Below are positions 25,555 through 35,085 of a stretch of DNA of 64,000 nt, in pieces; position 1 is the first letter of the stretch, and every line of letters begins with the position of its first letter. Made by a program: the position numbers and the translations under genes. The notes beneath the pieces are model-generated. The model saw only the letters and a list, made by a program, of their open reading frames with translations, was not told the origin of the DNA and did no database searches. The stretch is from Nocardia speluncae NBRC 108251 (GTDB lineage: Bacteria; Actinomycetota; Actinomycetes; Mycobacteriales; Mycobacteriaceae): positions 62,001 through 126,000 of the forward strand of contig NZ_BDBZ01000028.1 of NCBI RefSeq assembly GCF_001613245.1, read 5' to 3'.

Positions 25555-27095
25555 GCGGACGCCTCCTCGGTCACTCGCAAGGTTCCGCCTTCGAGAATCG
25601 AACTCAACATCAGGTACTCCACTGAGGTGGGCTGCCGGCCGAGCAGGGCCGCCACTGCGGCATCGCCCTCATAGGAGGCGATCGGCCGGGCCGCGGGCGC
25701 GGCGCCGTTGCCGCTGTCCGCTGCCGGTGCCGCCGCACCGGGTTCGGCCGGCGGGGCCGGCGGCTGGTCACCGGGCTGGGCGGCCGGCGCGGGGGCCGGC
25801 ACGCCGGGCAGGCCGGGGATCTGCGGCAGCCCCTGCGGGAACAGCCCCTCCAGCGGCGTACCGGCGAACGGATTGTTCGCAGGCGACGCGGCCGGCGCGG
25901 GAGCACCTGCCTCGGTGGTGATGCCGGGGATCGGCGGCAGTCCAGGGATAGGCGGCAGCACCGGCAGTCCGTCTGCGGCGGGGAGCCGGCGCGGTTTCAT
26001 CTGCTCGGGCAGGTACCCGGGATCGGCCACGGCAGGCGCGGTGAAGCAACTCGGTCCGGCCAGCTCACCGTAGCGGGGGCAGTCCGCGACGGTGTTCGGG
26101 TTGAACGGAGTGAAGGAAACCCCGGCGTTCCACACCATCTGCTGCTGCGGACCCCAGCTGAACGTCGTCCGCAGGTTGCGTGACGAAGTGTTCAGATTGC
26201 TGATCGCATTGGTGATGGAGGTGGGGTTCGCGGCCAGCGCGCCGAAGGTCTGGTTCAGTCCGACCGTGAGCTCTTTACCGGTATTCGGGTTCCGCGCGAA
26301 CAGGTCGTTGACCTGATCCACCATGCTGCCGGCACCGCTGATCAGGTCGACCAGTTGCTCGCGCCGATCGGCGATGGTGCTCGCCGTCTGCACCGAAGAG
26401 GCCAGAACGTCCATCAGTTCCGGCGCCGACTCGTTGAGCGCATGCGTCGAATTCGCGAAGTCCTGTAGGAAGACGCCGAGGTCCGGAATCGATTCGTCGA
26501 CCGAGGTCAACCAGTGGTCGATTCGCTCGATGGTCGATCCGGGCGCCCGGCCGCTACCGTCGAGGGCGTAGGAGAGCGTGCCCAGGACACGGCCGAACTG
26601 CATCGGGTCGACCCGGTCGAGAATGTTCTGGACCGTGGTCAGCGTGTCCTGGAGAGCAATGGTGCCCTGGCTCTTGTCCTCCGAGATCTGCGAACCCTCT
26701 TCGAGGTGGTTCCCGGCGGGACCGTTGTAGAGGAACTCCACGGAGGTGACAGCGAACAGGTTGCTGGGCACCACCCGGGCGGTGACGTTCGCCGGGATCT
26801 GCTCGACGAACTCGGGCTTCAGCTCGATATTCACCTGCTGAAGTTCGCCCTGGGCGGCCACCGACACCGTTTCGACCGCGCCCACCAGGACGCCGCGGAA
26901 CTTCACGTCGGCTTTCTGTGGCAGCCCGTCACCGGTGGTGGTCAGGTTCGCGGTGACCCGCACCTTCTCCACGAAAAAGCCCTGATAACGGGCCATCAGG
27001 AAACCGAGCACCACTGCGAAAACAAGCAGGCCGCATACACCGGCGATCAGCAATTGCTTCATCGTGGGCCCACGCCCACTCGGATCGATGATCAT
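25551..27095 (-). CDS. mceA: MCE family protein, MceA position, Pro-rich C-terminus
   Basis: The 514-residue protein has a membrane helix (LLIAGVCGLLVFAVVLGFL), an MCE domain (GLPQKADVKFRGVLVGAVETV) and the MceA-type VVPSNLFAVTSVEFLYNGP. The last about 130 residues are rich in Pro, Ala and Gly. ATG 27095 gives a start 4 bases after the yrbEB stop; the frame is open upstream to 27131, which would overlap yrbEB by about 30 bases and is less likely. It is the first MCE subunit of the operon. Confidence 0.88.
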   Translation of the reverse strand: MIIDPSGRGPTMKQLLIAGVCGLLVFAVVLGFLMARYQGFFVEKVRVTANLTTTGDGLPQKADVKFRGVLVGAVETVSVAAQGELQQVNIELKPEFVEQIPANVTARVVPSNLFAVTSVEFLYNGPAGNHLEEGSQISEDKSQGTIALQDTLTTVQNILDRVDPMQFGRVLGTLSYALDGSGRAPGSTIERIDHWLTSVDESIPDLGVFLQDFANSTHALNESAPELMDVLASSVQTASTIADRREQLVDLISGAGSMVDQVNDLFARNPNTGKELTVGLNQTFGALAANPTSITNAISNLNTSSRNLRTTFSWGPQQQMVWNAGVSFTPFNPNTVADCPRYGELAGPSCFTAPAVADPGYLPEQMKPRRLPAADGLPVLPPIPGLPPIPGITTEAGAPAPAASPANNPFAGTPLEGLFPQGLPQIPGLPGVPAPAPAAQPGDQPPAPPAEPGAAAPAADSGNGAAPAARPIASYEGDAAVAALLGRQPTSVEYLMLSSILEGGTLRVTEEASA

Positions 27096-27099
27096 GGCG

Positions 27100-27963
27100 C
27101 TACCCCGAGATCCTGATACCGGGGTCGACACCCCAGATTGCCAAGGTCATGAAGAGGTCGACGAAAACGACCACGATGATGCACATCTTGATCGCGCGAC
27201 CGGCCGCCACACCCACACCCTCGGGGCCACCGGAGGCGAAAAAGCCGTAGTAGCACTGGATGAACGTAGTGATAGCGACGAAGAGTATTGCCTTGAGCAG
27301 CGAATACAGGACATCCGTCGGGATCAGGAACTGATAGAAATAGTGCTGGTATGTTCCGCTGGCGGTATCACCGATCACCTGCACCGTGAGCGAGCAGGAG
27401 ATGTAGGCCATCGCGAGGCCGAGGCAGTACAGCGGCAGGATCGTGATCATCGCGGCGATCATCCGAGTACTGACCAGGTAGGGCAGCGGCCGGATCGCAA
27501 TCGATTCCAGCGCATCGATCTCTTCGGAGATCCGCATAGCGCCGAGTTGCGCGGTGAAACGACAACCTGCCTGGGCGGCGAAGGCCAGTGCGGCGAGCAG
27601 GGGCCCCAATTCGCGCGTCGTGCCGAATGCGGAGATTGCGCCGGTCAACGGACTCAGGCCGAGCAGGTCGAGCGAGGTGTAGCCCTGCAGTCCGACCGTG
27701 ATACCACCGAACGCACTCAGGATGAGCACTACGCCGATGGTTCCGCCACCGACGATGAGGTTTCCGTTACCCCAGGTGACGTCGGACAGCAGCCGCCACA
27801 CTTCCTTCGGGTAATGCTTGAATGCCAGCGGCATGGAACCGATGGCCCGCAGGAAGAAGAAGACCTGGTGTCCGAGCCGCGCGAGCATATCGACCGGAGC
27901 ACCGGCCGCTTTTCGCAGCTGCTGAAAGGGTTTCAGCAGCGGGGGTACATAGGTTGCGGACAC
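27100..27963 (-). CDS. yrbEB: YrbE-type permease subunit B
   Basis: The 287-residue integral membrane protein belongs to the MlaE/YrbE permease family. Features include the conserved EIDALESIAIRPLPYLVSTR segment, which is the coupling helix that contacts the MceG-type ATPase, and five to six membrane helices. It starts at GTG 27963, 4 bases after the yrbEA stop. The ATPase gene is not in the window, as is usual because mceG is encoded elsewhere. Confidence 0.92.
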   Translation of the reverse strand: MSATYVPPLLKPFQQLRKAAGAPVDMLARLGHQVFFFLRAIGSMPLAFKHYPKEVWRLLSDVTWGNGNLIVGGGTIGVVLILSAFGGITVGLQGYTSLDLLGLSPLTGAISAFGTTRELGPLLAALAFAAQAGCRFTAQLGAMRISEEIDALESIAIRPLPYLVSTRMIAAMITILPLYCLGLAMAYISCSLTVQVIGDTASGTYQHYFYQFLIPTDVLYSLLKAILFVAITTFIQCYYGFFASGGPEGVGVAAGRAIKMCIIVVVFVDLFMTLAIWGVDPGIRISG

Positions 27964-27967
27964 CGCT

Positions 27968-28822
27968 TCACACCACCTGAGGCGGGAACAAGGTGTTGTA
28001 CACCTGGGTGAAGATCACATTCACTCCGAACAACATCACCGCGGACATGACAACGGCGGTATTCACCGAGTTGGCGACACCACCCGGACCACCGCGGGTA
28101 TTCAATCCGGTATCACAGGCGATGATTGCCGCGAGCAGACCGAACAGCAGCGATTTCAGCAGAGCGACAAGCAGATCGAGCGAAATTGCGAACGATGCGA
28201 AGGTCGAGATATACGACCCCGGGGTGCCGCCCTGGACGAAAATATTGAAAATGTAGCCCGTCAAAAAACCGACGAAGACAACGAAACCACAGAGCAGCAC
28301 GCTGACGAGCATTGCCGCGCCGAGCCGGGGCGCGACCAGTCGGCGCAGCGGATCGACACCCATGACTTTCATGGCGTCGATTTCCTCGCGAATGGTCCGG
28401 GATCCGAGATCGGCGCAGATGGCCGAACCGACAGCACCGGCGATCATCAAAACGGTGACCAGTGGTGCACCCTGCTGAATGATGCCCAGACCATTGGCCG
28501 CGCCAATGAACGAGGTGGCGCCGACCTGCTGTGCAACCGATCCGACCTGGATGGATACGATCACACCGATCGGAATGGCCACCAGCAGAGTGGGTGCCGC
28601 GGCCACATTGGCCATGAACGCGCACTGCCTGATGAACTCCGCGAGCGGGAATCGGCCGCGGAAGATACTGACCACGAGCTCGGTAACGGCCTCGACACCC
28701 ATCGTCATCTGACGACCGAGGGTCTCCAAAGAACGCCTGGGGTGGTCGCGCCAGTAGTCCCGCGTCCACTCGACCGCTCCGCTCAACCGAGAACCTGTTG
28801 GTGGACTCTTGGTCGACTGCAC
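27968..28822 (-). CDS. yrbEA: YrbE-type permease subunit A, first gene of the mce operon
   Basis: The 284-residue MlaE-family permease has the conserved REEIDAMKVMGVDPLRRLVAPR coupling segment and an N-terminal amphipathic helix. It starts at GTG 28822 with AGAGGGG about 8 nt upstream. With YrbEB it forms the inner-membrane channel of the Mce lipid importer. The substrate (fatty acid, mycolate or sterol) cannot be told from this locus alone, since no cholesterol or fatty-acid genes are adjacent. Confidence 0.92.
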   Translation of the reverse strand: MQSTKSPPTGSRLSGAVEWTRDYWRDHPRRSLETLGRQMTMGVEAVTELVVSIFRGRFPLAEFIRQCAFMANVAAAPTLLVAIPIGVIVSIQVGSVAQQVGATSFIGAANGLGIIQQGAPLVTVLMIAGAVGSAICADLGSRTIREEIDAMKVMGVDPLRRLVAPRLGAAMLVSVLLCGFVVFVGFLTGYIFNIFVQGGTPGSYISTFASFAISLDLLVALLKSLLFGLLAAIIACDTGLNTRGGPGGVANSVNTAVVMSAVMLFGVNVIFTQVYNTLFPPQVV

Positions 28823-29396
28823 TGACTAACCCCTCTCGACGTCGGTTACCTACCCCGACGGCTGGTTTGCTTGAGGAACCTTACTACGTAGTAGTGCGGA
28901 ACACACCTTAGACGGGTGAGGGCCATCACAGACGTTCATCACTCCGCGGCGTGACCATCGAGTTATCCAGCGCTTCTTGGTACGTATCCCAATGGGCGCT
29001 CCACGATTTTGGACGAACATACAGCTGACCGGCGGATAAAGCGCGCCAGAGATGCAGATCCGCAAAGAATGGCCGTTCACATAAATAACGGATGATTTTC
29101 CTGAAAATTACCGATTCGCGCCGACATGGAGATTCGACCGTTACTCGACGCGCGTAGCAGGAACGAGGGCAATTAATAGCGTTGAGCTATTCTTCCGGAG
29201 GTATCGTGGCCGGAATTTCGCGCAGTCTCCGCCGAACATGGCGCTCACCGGCCGAATGCTCGACCGAACAGCTGAATTACCCAGGGCCGCAAGCCAACCC
29301 GCGGGTAACAGGCTCTCGGGGCGCGCGTCGCGGCCGATGCTGCCACGATGAGGTGCCACACATTGATATCGTGCGGGCTTCGAGGTCTGGAGGGAT
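28823..29396. other. Intergenic region upstream of the mce operon
   Basis: The 574 bases between the divergent yrbEA and serine protease genes contain a perfect 12-bp palindrome at 28882-28893 and a small AATAGC/GCTATT inverted repeat at 29175-29191. I see no convincing gene. Confidence 0.5.
28882..28893. promoter_or_regulatory. Palindrome TACTACGTAGTA, candidate mce operator
   Basis: A perfect 12-bp palindrome lies 60 bases upstream of the yrbEA start, in the expected promoter region. TetR and GntR regulators control several mce operons in mycobacteria, but no regulator gene is next to this operon. Confidence 0.45.
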
Positions 29397-30089
29397 ATGT
29401 TCAGGAAACTAGCCCAGGCGGCCGGTGCCGTCTTCGCCGTCGCCCTGAGTGCGGCACTACTCGGCCCGGGGGCGGCGGTCGCCGATCCCGGCCGACCCGT
29501 ACTCGGCGGCGGATCAGGGCTGATCGTCTCTTCGGAATCGGGTCGCATGTCCGATATGGCGATTCAGTGCACGCTCACCACGATCGGCCACGACGGAGCC
29601 GGCCGCCTGGTCGGGCTCACCGCGGGACATTGCGGTACACCTGGGCACGAGATCTATTCCGAACAGGATCCGGGGGCCGGAGTGCTCGGCCGGTTCGTCC
29701 ACTCGAACCAAGAACTCGACTACGCGGTCCTGCAGTTCGACCCGGGCCGGGTCACCCCGGTCAACCGGGTCGGCAACCTCAGCATCACCGGAGTCGGCGG
29801 GCCCGCACAGTTCCCGAATATCGTCTGCAAGGAAGGCCGGACCACCGGCAACACCTGCGGAATCGCCTACGGCGATATCTTTGCCAGCAGCATCGAGACC
29901 TGGTCCCAGATGTGTGTGATGGAAGGCGATTCCGGCGCGCCGGTCGTCGTCGGTTCGACGCTGGTCGGCATGGTCAACGCCTATCTCGCCGTCGCCTGCT
30001 TCGGTCCCGAGGTGGGTACGAACATCTCCACCATCATGGGTGATATCGACAGCCGGGCCAGTATCGGTTCGGGCTTCCGGCCCATCTGA
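29397..30089 (+). CDS. Secreted S1-family (trypsin-like) serine protease
   Basis: The 230-residue protein has a Sec signal peptide ending near AAVADPG. The catalytic triad of chymotrypsin-type proteases is visible: His in TAGHCG, Asp in ELDYAVL and Ser in EGDSGAPV. Four cysteines probably form disulfides. It resembles actinobacterial streptogrisin-like or chymotrypsin-family extracellular proteases without a long pro-region. The start ATG 29397 has GGAGGG just upstream. A bidirectional terminator follows. Confidence 0.88.
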   Translation: MFRKLAQAAGAVFAVALSAALLGPGAAVADPGRPVLGGGSGLIVSSESGRMSDMAIQCTLTTIGHDGAGRLVGLTAGHCGTPGHEIYSEQDPGAGVLGRFVHSNQELDYAVLQFDPGRVTPVNRVGNLSITGVGGPAQFPNIVCKEGRTTGNTCGIAYGDIFASSIETWSQMCVMEGDSGAPVVVGSTLVGMVNAYLAVACFGPEVGTNISTIMGDIDSRASIGSGFRPI

Positions 30090-30107
30090 CACCGGATCCT
30101 CCGGTAC

Positions 30108-30148
30108 CGAAAAAACGAGCGAGCCCATGGGGCCCGCTCGTTTTTTCG
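30108..30148. terminator. Bidirectional intrinsic terminator
   Basis: A 14-bp stem, CGAAAAAACGAGCG with CGCTCGTTTTTTCG, gives a U tract on both strands. It lies between the convergent serine protease and lipoprotein genes. Confidence 0.95.
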
Positions 30149-30161
30149 TATCCCGCGAAGC

Positions 30162-30803
30162 TCAGAGTTCCTCTACGCACACCACGAAGCGGCGTTCCGT
30201 ATACACGTACCCGCTGCTGCCGGCCCCGCAGGCGTTGACATCGTCGGCGTTCTCCTCGATCGCGACCACCTTGACCCCATCCACCGCGGTGGTTTCGGTG
30301 CAATCGATCCGGTCCGGCCCGGTGCTACCGCTGCCCACGTCCATGCAGCCGCCGATCACCCAGTCGATATCCAGGCAGAGGGCGCCCGTCTCGACCCCGT
30401 TGCGGCTTTCGGCGTAGTAGTTGTCGGCGTCGCTGACGCAGTCGCTGCTGCGCGCGGCCTTACTGATCACCCGGTAGTTCGAAGCGGCGGTACCGCACGA
30501 CGCCTCTTCGATATCGGCATCGGTAGTGGTGCCGCCGAGCTGTACGCAATCGCCGACCTCGGCATCGAAGCCGGCGATACCGTCCTCATCGGCTTCAGTA
30601 GTGGTCGGGGCAGTGGTGGTTGTTGTGGTGGTGGTCCGGTCACCGGCATCGGGGGTGGTCGTCACATCCACGGCATCCACAGTCCCGGTTTCGGTCGCCG
30701 GCAGCGCCCGGCCGTCGATCGTGGAGCTACAACCCGCCACCGCTATCACCGCCGCCATACCGGCGAGCGCCACCGTCCATCGAGACGAAGTCCATCCTGA
30801 CAC
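30162..30803 (-). CDS. LppU/SCO3897-like lipoprotein
   Basis: The 213-residue protein has a signal peptide with lipobox VAGC, a Thr-rich linker with a run of threonines (about residues 58-68), and a cysteine-rich domain beginning VGDCVQLGG. Cysteines are spaced as in LppU/septum-formation-like extracellular domains. GTG 30803 has GGGAGGA about 7 nt upstream. Its function is unknown. Transcription ends at the shared terminator. Confidence 0.7.
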   Translation of the reverse strand: MSGWTSSRWTVALAGMAAVIAVAGCSSTIDGRALPATETGTVDAVDVTTTPDAGDRTTTTTTTTAPTTTEADEDGIAGFDAEVGDCVQLGGTTTDADIEEASCGTAASNYRVISKAARSSDCVSDADNYYAESRNGVETGALCLDIDWVIGGCMDVGSGSTGPDRIDCTETTAVDGVKVVAIEENADDVNACGAGSSGYVYTERRFVVCVEEL

Positions 30804-31338
30804 GCACAGTCCTCCCGCTGCGACGCCGAACCCTTCCCCCGTCGAATCCGAACCTCACTACAGCTATTGCTTGGAACAACACGCCATCAATACACCATGG
30901 CGGCGCGAGCGTCGACTCGGTGAGACCTCGCACCACCGGGGATCCCACCGGGCCTGCCGACCGTGTCTCGTCACCGCTGAGCCCGAGTGACATATGTCAT
31001 CCACAGGTTTGACTGCCGACGTGTCCTTTATCGGACGTACGGCGGTCGATGGCGGGAAAAGGCGCGGGTAGCGGGTGGGCGCGGGCCGTGATCGATCCCA
31101 TCACCGGGCGTAGGTGGCTCACACCACCGGTCATGCATAACAGCTATGTAACGGGAACGTAGGTTGGTCACGAAGAGATGAAGGCAGTAGGAAGGAGCTC
31201 GGAGCGGAGGCGCACCAGCATGGATGGAACGACTTCCGCGATGCTCCACCGCCCGTCGGGACCGCTCCGCAACTCCACGTACCGGTGCGCCACCGGCCGC
31301 CGTACGCTCCAGAGTCGAATGGACGGACGAACACTCTT
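30804..31338. other. Intergenic region before the L,D-transpeptidase
   Basis: About 535 bases between divergent genes. Only short Arg-rich open frames without domain or ribosome-binding site are present, and I recognise no riboswitch. Confidence 0.4.
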
Positions 31339-32232
31339 ATGCATGTCACCGAGAACACCGGGTCGCTGCCGACCACTCGCCGAGTCGCGCGCCGGATCCG
31401 GCAGGGTGTCCTGTTGACGGCCGCGATCGCGACCGCCACCACCGTGGCCACCGCGCCCGCCTACGCACTGCCGGAACTGCCCACGGGGTCGGCGGCCGGG
31501 TTCACCGAGCCAACCCCACCGGCGGCGAACTTCGCACCGCCGGCAATCAACCCCTCCGAGGGCGAACAGGTCGGCATCGCACAGCCGATCGTCATCAACT
31601 TCAAGGAGCCGATCACCGATCGCGCCGCGGCGGAACGAGCCATCAAGATCACCCCGTCGACCGAGGTAGCCGGGAATTTCTACTGGTGGAGCGATAAGCA
31701 GGTGCGCTGGCGGCCCACCGAGTTCTGGCCCGCGCAGACCGATGTGGTGGTAGAGGCCGGCGGTAGCCGCAGCGCCTTCCACGTCGGCGATGCGGTGATC
31801 GCCACCGCCGACGACAACACCAAGACCATCACCGTCACCCGCAACGGCGAGGTCGTGCGGACCATGCCCACCTCCCTGGGCAAAACCGGCTACGAAACCC
31901 CCAACGGCACCTACATCGTGGGTGAACAGCGGCGCGAAATGGTCATGGATTCCTCCACCTACGGGGTCCCCGTCGATGCCCCCGAGGGCTACAAACTCGA
32001 TGTCGAATACGCGACCCGCATCTCCAACAGCGGAATCTTCGTGCACGCTGCCCCGTGGTCGGTCGGATCGCAGGGGTACGCCAATACCAGCCACGGCTGC
32101 CTGAACGTGAGCACCGAGGACGGCAAATGGTTCTACGAGAACGTGGGCAAGGGTGACGCGGTGATCGTGCAGAACACCCAGGGCGCGACGTTGAACGCGG
32201 GCGACGGACTGGGCGACTGGAACACCGCCTAG
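31339..32232 (+). CDS. L,D-transpeptidase (YkuD) with Ig-like domain
   Basis: The 297-residue protein makes 3-3 cross-links in peptidoglycan or anchors proteins to it. An N-terminal export signal (GVLLTAAIATATTVATAPAYA) is followed by one Ig-like domain (about residues 55-145) and the YkuD catalytic domain with IFVHAAPW and SHGCLNVS, where the cysteine is the nucleophile and the histidine is nearby. The layout resembles mycobacterial LdtMt enzymes with one Ig-like repeat. ATG 31339 is preferred over the upstream in-frame codon at 31285. It is a target class for carbapenems. Confidence 0.92.
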   Translation: MHVTENTGSLPTTRRVARRIRQGVLLTAAIATATTVATAPAYALPELPTGSAAGFTEPTPPAANFAPPAINPSEGEQVGIAQPIVINFKEPITDRAAAERAIKITPSTEVAGNFYWWSDKQVRWRPTEFWPAQTDVVVEAGGSRSAFHVGDAVIATADDNTKTITVTRNGEVVRTMPTSLGKTGYETPNGTYIVGEQRREMVMDSSTYGVPVDAPEGYKLDVEYATRISNSGIFVHAAPWSVGSQGYANTSHGCLNVSTEDGKWFYENVGKGDAVIVQNTQGATLNAGDGLGDWNTA

Positions 32233-32362
32233 TCCGGCGCGACCCGACACCTACGCGCTGGGAACGATTGGGGGCTACCTCAGCGTGCAGGGGTTGGGGG
32301 CCGGGAGCAACTTCGAAGCGGTCCGGCGCCACCAGCGCGGCGGACCTACCGGGACAAACTTT

Positions 32363-32397
32363 GAACGGTGGTGCATCCAATGGATGCACCACCGTTC
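32363..32397. terminator. Convergent bidirectional terminator
   Basis: A near-perfect inverted repeat, GAACGGTGGTGCATCC with its complement around a short loop, is followed by TTT on the plus strand. It separates the convergent L,D-transpeptidase and M13 peptidase genes. Confidence 0.9.
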
Positions 32398-32414
32398 TTT
32401 CCACCGGGCGTGGG

Positions 32415-34418
32415 TTACCAGATCTTGACCCGGCTCTCGGGGGCCAGGAAGAGGGCGTCCTCGGGTTTCACCTCGAAGGCCTCGTGGAAGGCGTCGATAT
32501 TGCGGACCACCGCGTTGCAGCGGAACTCCGGCGGGGAATGCGGGTCCACGGCCAGGCGGCGCACGGCCTCCTCCGGCCGCGCTTTGGTCCGCCAGACCTG
32601 GGCCCAGCCGAAGAACACCCGCTGCAAACCGGTCAGACCGTCGATCACCGTCGGCTCCTGCCCGTTCAAGGAGATCCGGTAGGCCTGTAGCGCGATCGAC
32701 AGGCCACCGAGGTCACCGATGTTCTCGCCGATGGTGAACTCGCCGTTGACGGTGTGCTCATCGGCCAGATCGGCGGGGGAGAGGATGTCGTACTGGTCGA
32801 TCAGCGCGCGGGTGCGTTTACCGAATTCGGCGCGGTCGGAATCGCTCCACCAATCGACCAAATTGCCGTCGCCGTCGTACTTCGCGCCCTGATCGTCGAA
32901 TCCGTGCCCGATCTCGTGGCCGATCACCGCACCGATACCGCCGTAGTTGGCGGCGTCGTCTGCGTTCATATCGAAGAACGGGGGTTGCAGGATGGCGGCC
33001 GGGAAGACGATCTCGTTCATCCCCGGGTTGTAGTAGGCGTTCACCGTCTGCGGTGTCATGAACCATTCGTCGCGGTCCACCGGGCCACCGAGCTTGTTCA
33101 GGTCCCGGTCGTGTTCGGCGGCGTACCCGCGACGGTAGTTGCCCACCAGATCGGCCGGATCCACAGTGACGGCGGAGTAGTCACGCCAGCGGTCCGGGTA
33201 CCCGATCTTGGGGGTGAACTTGTCGAGTTTGGCCAGCGCTGCCTTGCGGGTGGCCGGGGTCATCCAGTCCAGTTCGGTGATGTTGCGCCGGTAGGCCTCA
33301 CGCAGGTTCTCCACCAGCCGGACCATCGCCGCCTTGGCCTCGGGCGGAAAATGCTGGGCGACATACAGTTTGCCGACAGCCTCGCCCAGCAGATCCTGAA
33401 CCAGCGAAACCCCGCGCTTCCAGCGTTCGCGGTTCTCCTGGGCGCCGGTCAGGGTGCGGCCGTAGAAATCGAAATTCTCCTCGATCAGAGCCTCGGTGAG
33501 ATACGGTGCGCGCGCCCGCAGCACCCGCCACTGCGCCCACAGCCGCCACTCGGCCAGCGGCACCGATTCCCATGCCTGCGCGAAAGTGCGCAGGTAATCG
33601 GGTTGGCGGACCACCAGTTCGGACAGCAGCAGGGAACCCTCGCCCGAAACACCGGCGGCCAGCCCATCTGCCCATGCGCCCCAATCGAATTCCGGATTCT
33701 GCTCGGCGAGCGCGGTGAAAGTCGTCAGGTTGTAGCCGAGTTCGGCGTCCCGGCGGCGCACCACATCCCAGTGTCCGGCGGCAAGCTTGCGTTCCAGTTC
33801 GACTATCCGCGTCCCCGCCGATTGCACGTCGAGCAGTTCCGCAACGGCCGGGTCGGCGGCGGCCAGTGCGAACATCCGATCGATATGCGCGATATAGCGT
33901 TCCCGGATATCTGCGTATTCGTCGGAGCGGTAGTAGGACTCGTCCGGCAGCCCGATACCGGACTGGGTCGCATTGACGAGGTAGCGCTGGGAGTTCTTGT
34001 CGTCGGTATCGACGTAGACCGCGACCGCGCCGGAAACTCCGGTCCGCTGCAACCGGCCGATCAGTGCGGCGAACTCGGCACGGTCGGTGGTGGCCGCCAA
34101 TGCGCGCAGTTCCTCGGCCACCGGTGTCAGACCGGCCGCCTCGACGGTTTCGGTGTCCATGAACGAGGTGTACAGATCGGCGATCTTGCGGGCAACGCTG
34201 CCCGGCTCGCCCGCGGCAGTGCGGATGATCTCCTGCACATCGAGCTCCGCGCGGTCGTACAACGTGCGGAACGCACCGTCGACCGCCCGGTCGGCCGGGA
34301 TCTCGTACCCGGCCAGCCAGGCGCCGTTGACATGCGTGAACAGGTCGTCCTGTACCCGGACGGCCGAGTCGAGATGGGTCAGATCGATACCGGAGGGGCT
34401 GGTCACGTCGGAAGTCAC
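32415..34418 (-). CDS. M13 family zinc metallopeptidase (neprilysin/Zmp1-like)
   Basis: The 667-residue protein has no signal peptide and consists of the M13 N-terminal domain followed by the catalytic domain. Zinc motif HEIGH (VIGHEIGHGFDDQG) lies near residue 497, the third ligand in GENIGDLGGL near residue 560, and NAYYNPGMNEIVFPAAIL near residue 460 is the substrate-binding segment. The mycobacterial homologue Zmp1 (Rv0198c) is also secreted without a classical signal. The start is GTG 34418. It forms a single-gene unit. Confidence 0.93.
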   Translation of the reverse strand: MTSDVTSPSGIDLTHLDSAVRVQDDLFTHVNGAWLAGYEIPADRAVDGAFRTLYDRAELDVQEIIRTAAGEPGSVARKIADLYTSFMDTETVEAAGLTPVAEELRALAATTDRAEFAALIGRLQRTGVSGAVAVYVDTDDKNSQRYLVNATQSGIGLPDESYYRSDEYADIRERYIAHIDRMFALAAADPAVAELLDVQSAGTRIVELERKLAAGHWDVVRRRDAELGYNLTTFTALAEQNPEFDWGAWADGLAAGVSGEGSLLLSELVVRQPDYLRTFAQAWESVPLAEWRLWAQWRVLRARAPYLTEALIEENFDFYGRTLTGAQENRERWKRGVSLVQDLLGEAVGKLYVAQHFPPEAKAAMVRLVENLREAYRRNITELDWMTPATRKAALAKLDKFTPKIGYPDRWRDYSAVTVDPADLVGNYRRGYAAEHDRDLNKLGGPVDRDEWFMTPQTVNAYYNPGMNEIVFPAAILQPPFFDMNADDAANYGGIGAVIGHEIGHGFDDQGAKYDGDGNLVDWWSDSDRAEFGKRTRALIDQYDILSPADLADEHTVNGEFTIGENIGDLGGLSIALQAYRISLNGQEPTVIDGLTGLQRVFFGWAQVWRTKARPEEAVRRLAVDPHSPPEFRCNAVVRNIDAFHEAFEVKPEDALFLAPESRVKIW

Positions 34419-34475
34419 ACAAACCAGTATGCCGGTGTCCGCTGTAGTGCGATGCGATCTGTGAGGCCGGGCCGG

Positions 34476-34949
34476 TCAGTTCGTCGGAGCCGGGGGCACC
34501 ATCGTCACCCCGAACTGGTCTTCGAGACGCTGATTGAACTGGTCCTCACACTGTGTGATCTGCTGCTGGTCACCATTGGCTCGCGAAACGCAGTCGGTGA
34601 AATCCTTGCCGCCGGAATCCTCCCAGAAATTCCAGAAGAACACGCCGAACACGATCGCTGCGACAATCGCCACCACGCCCAGGATCAGGGCGATCACCGC
34701 CATCACTCCGCCACCTCCGGTACCCCGGCGGACCTTCACCGCGGCAATCGCACCGAGGACGACGGCGAGGAGCCCGAACAGGATGCCGCCGACGATGGTG
34801 CAGAAGCTGATCGCGGCCAGGATGCCGCAGACCAGGGCGGCGATCGCGAGTCCCTTGCTCTTGGGCGATTCCTGCCAGTACTGGGGTTGTTGTCCGGGCC
34901 CCGGGTACGGCTCCGGGGCTGGGTATCCCGGGGGCGGTGGGTAGGTCAT
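34476..34949 (-). CDS. DUF4190 domain membrane protein
   Basis: The 157-residue protein starts MTYPPPPGYPAPEPYPGPGQ, a Pro/Tyr-rich cytoplasmic tail, followed by two membrane helices (about residues 38-60 and 78-105) and an exported helical tail with two cysteines. This is the DUF4190 layout. The start ATG 34949 has GAGGAGGAACG just upstream, so the longer open frame to 35033 is rejected. Function is unknown. Confidence 0.8.
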   Translation of the reverse strand: MTYPPPPGYPAPEPYPGPGQQPQYWQESPKSKGLAIAALVCGILAAISFCTIVGGILFGLLAVVLGAIAAVKVRRGTGGGGVMAVIALILGVVAIVAAIVFGVFFWNFWEDSGGKDFTDCVSRANGDQQQITQCEDQFNQRLEDQFGVTMVPPAPTN

Positions 34950-35085
34950 CGTTCCTCCTCGGCTGGCGGTCACGAGTGCCGCGGTGTCGCCGCAACGACA
35001 CGCGGAGTTCGCTACACCATTGTCGACGGTCACCGCGGCAGCCGTGTGTTCCGCACCCGATTCGGCGCGGCCGAGCGGTTACGGA

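Noticed and set aside
29141..29548. 135-residue minus-strand frame across the protease gene start
   Set aside because: It is antisense to the signal peptide region of a clear serine protease and has no domain.
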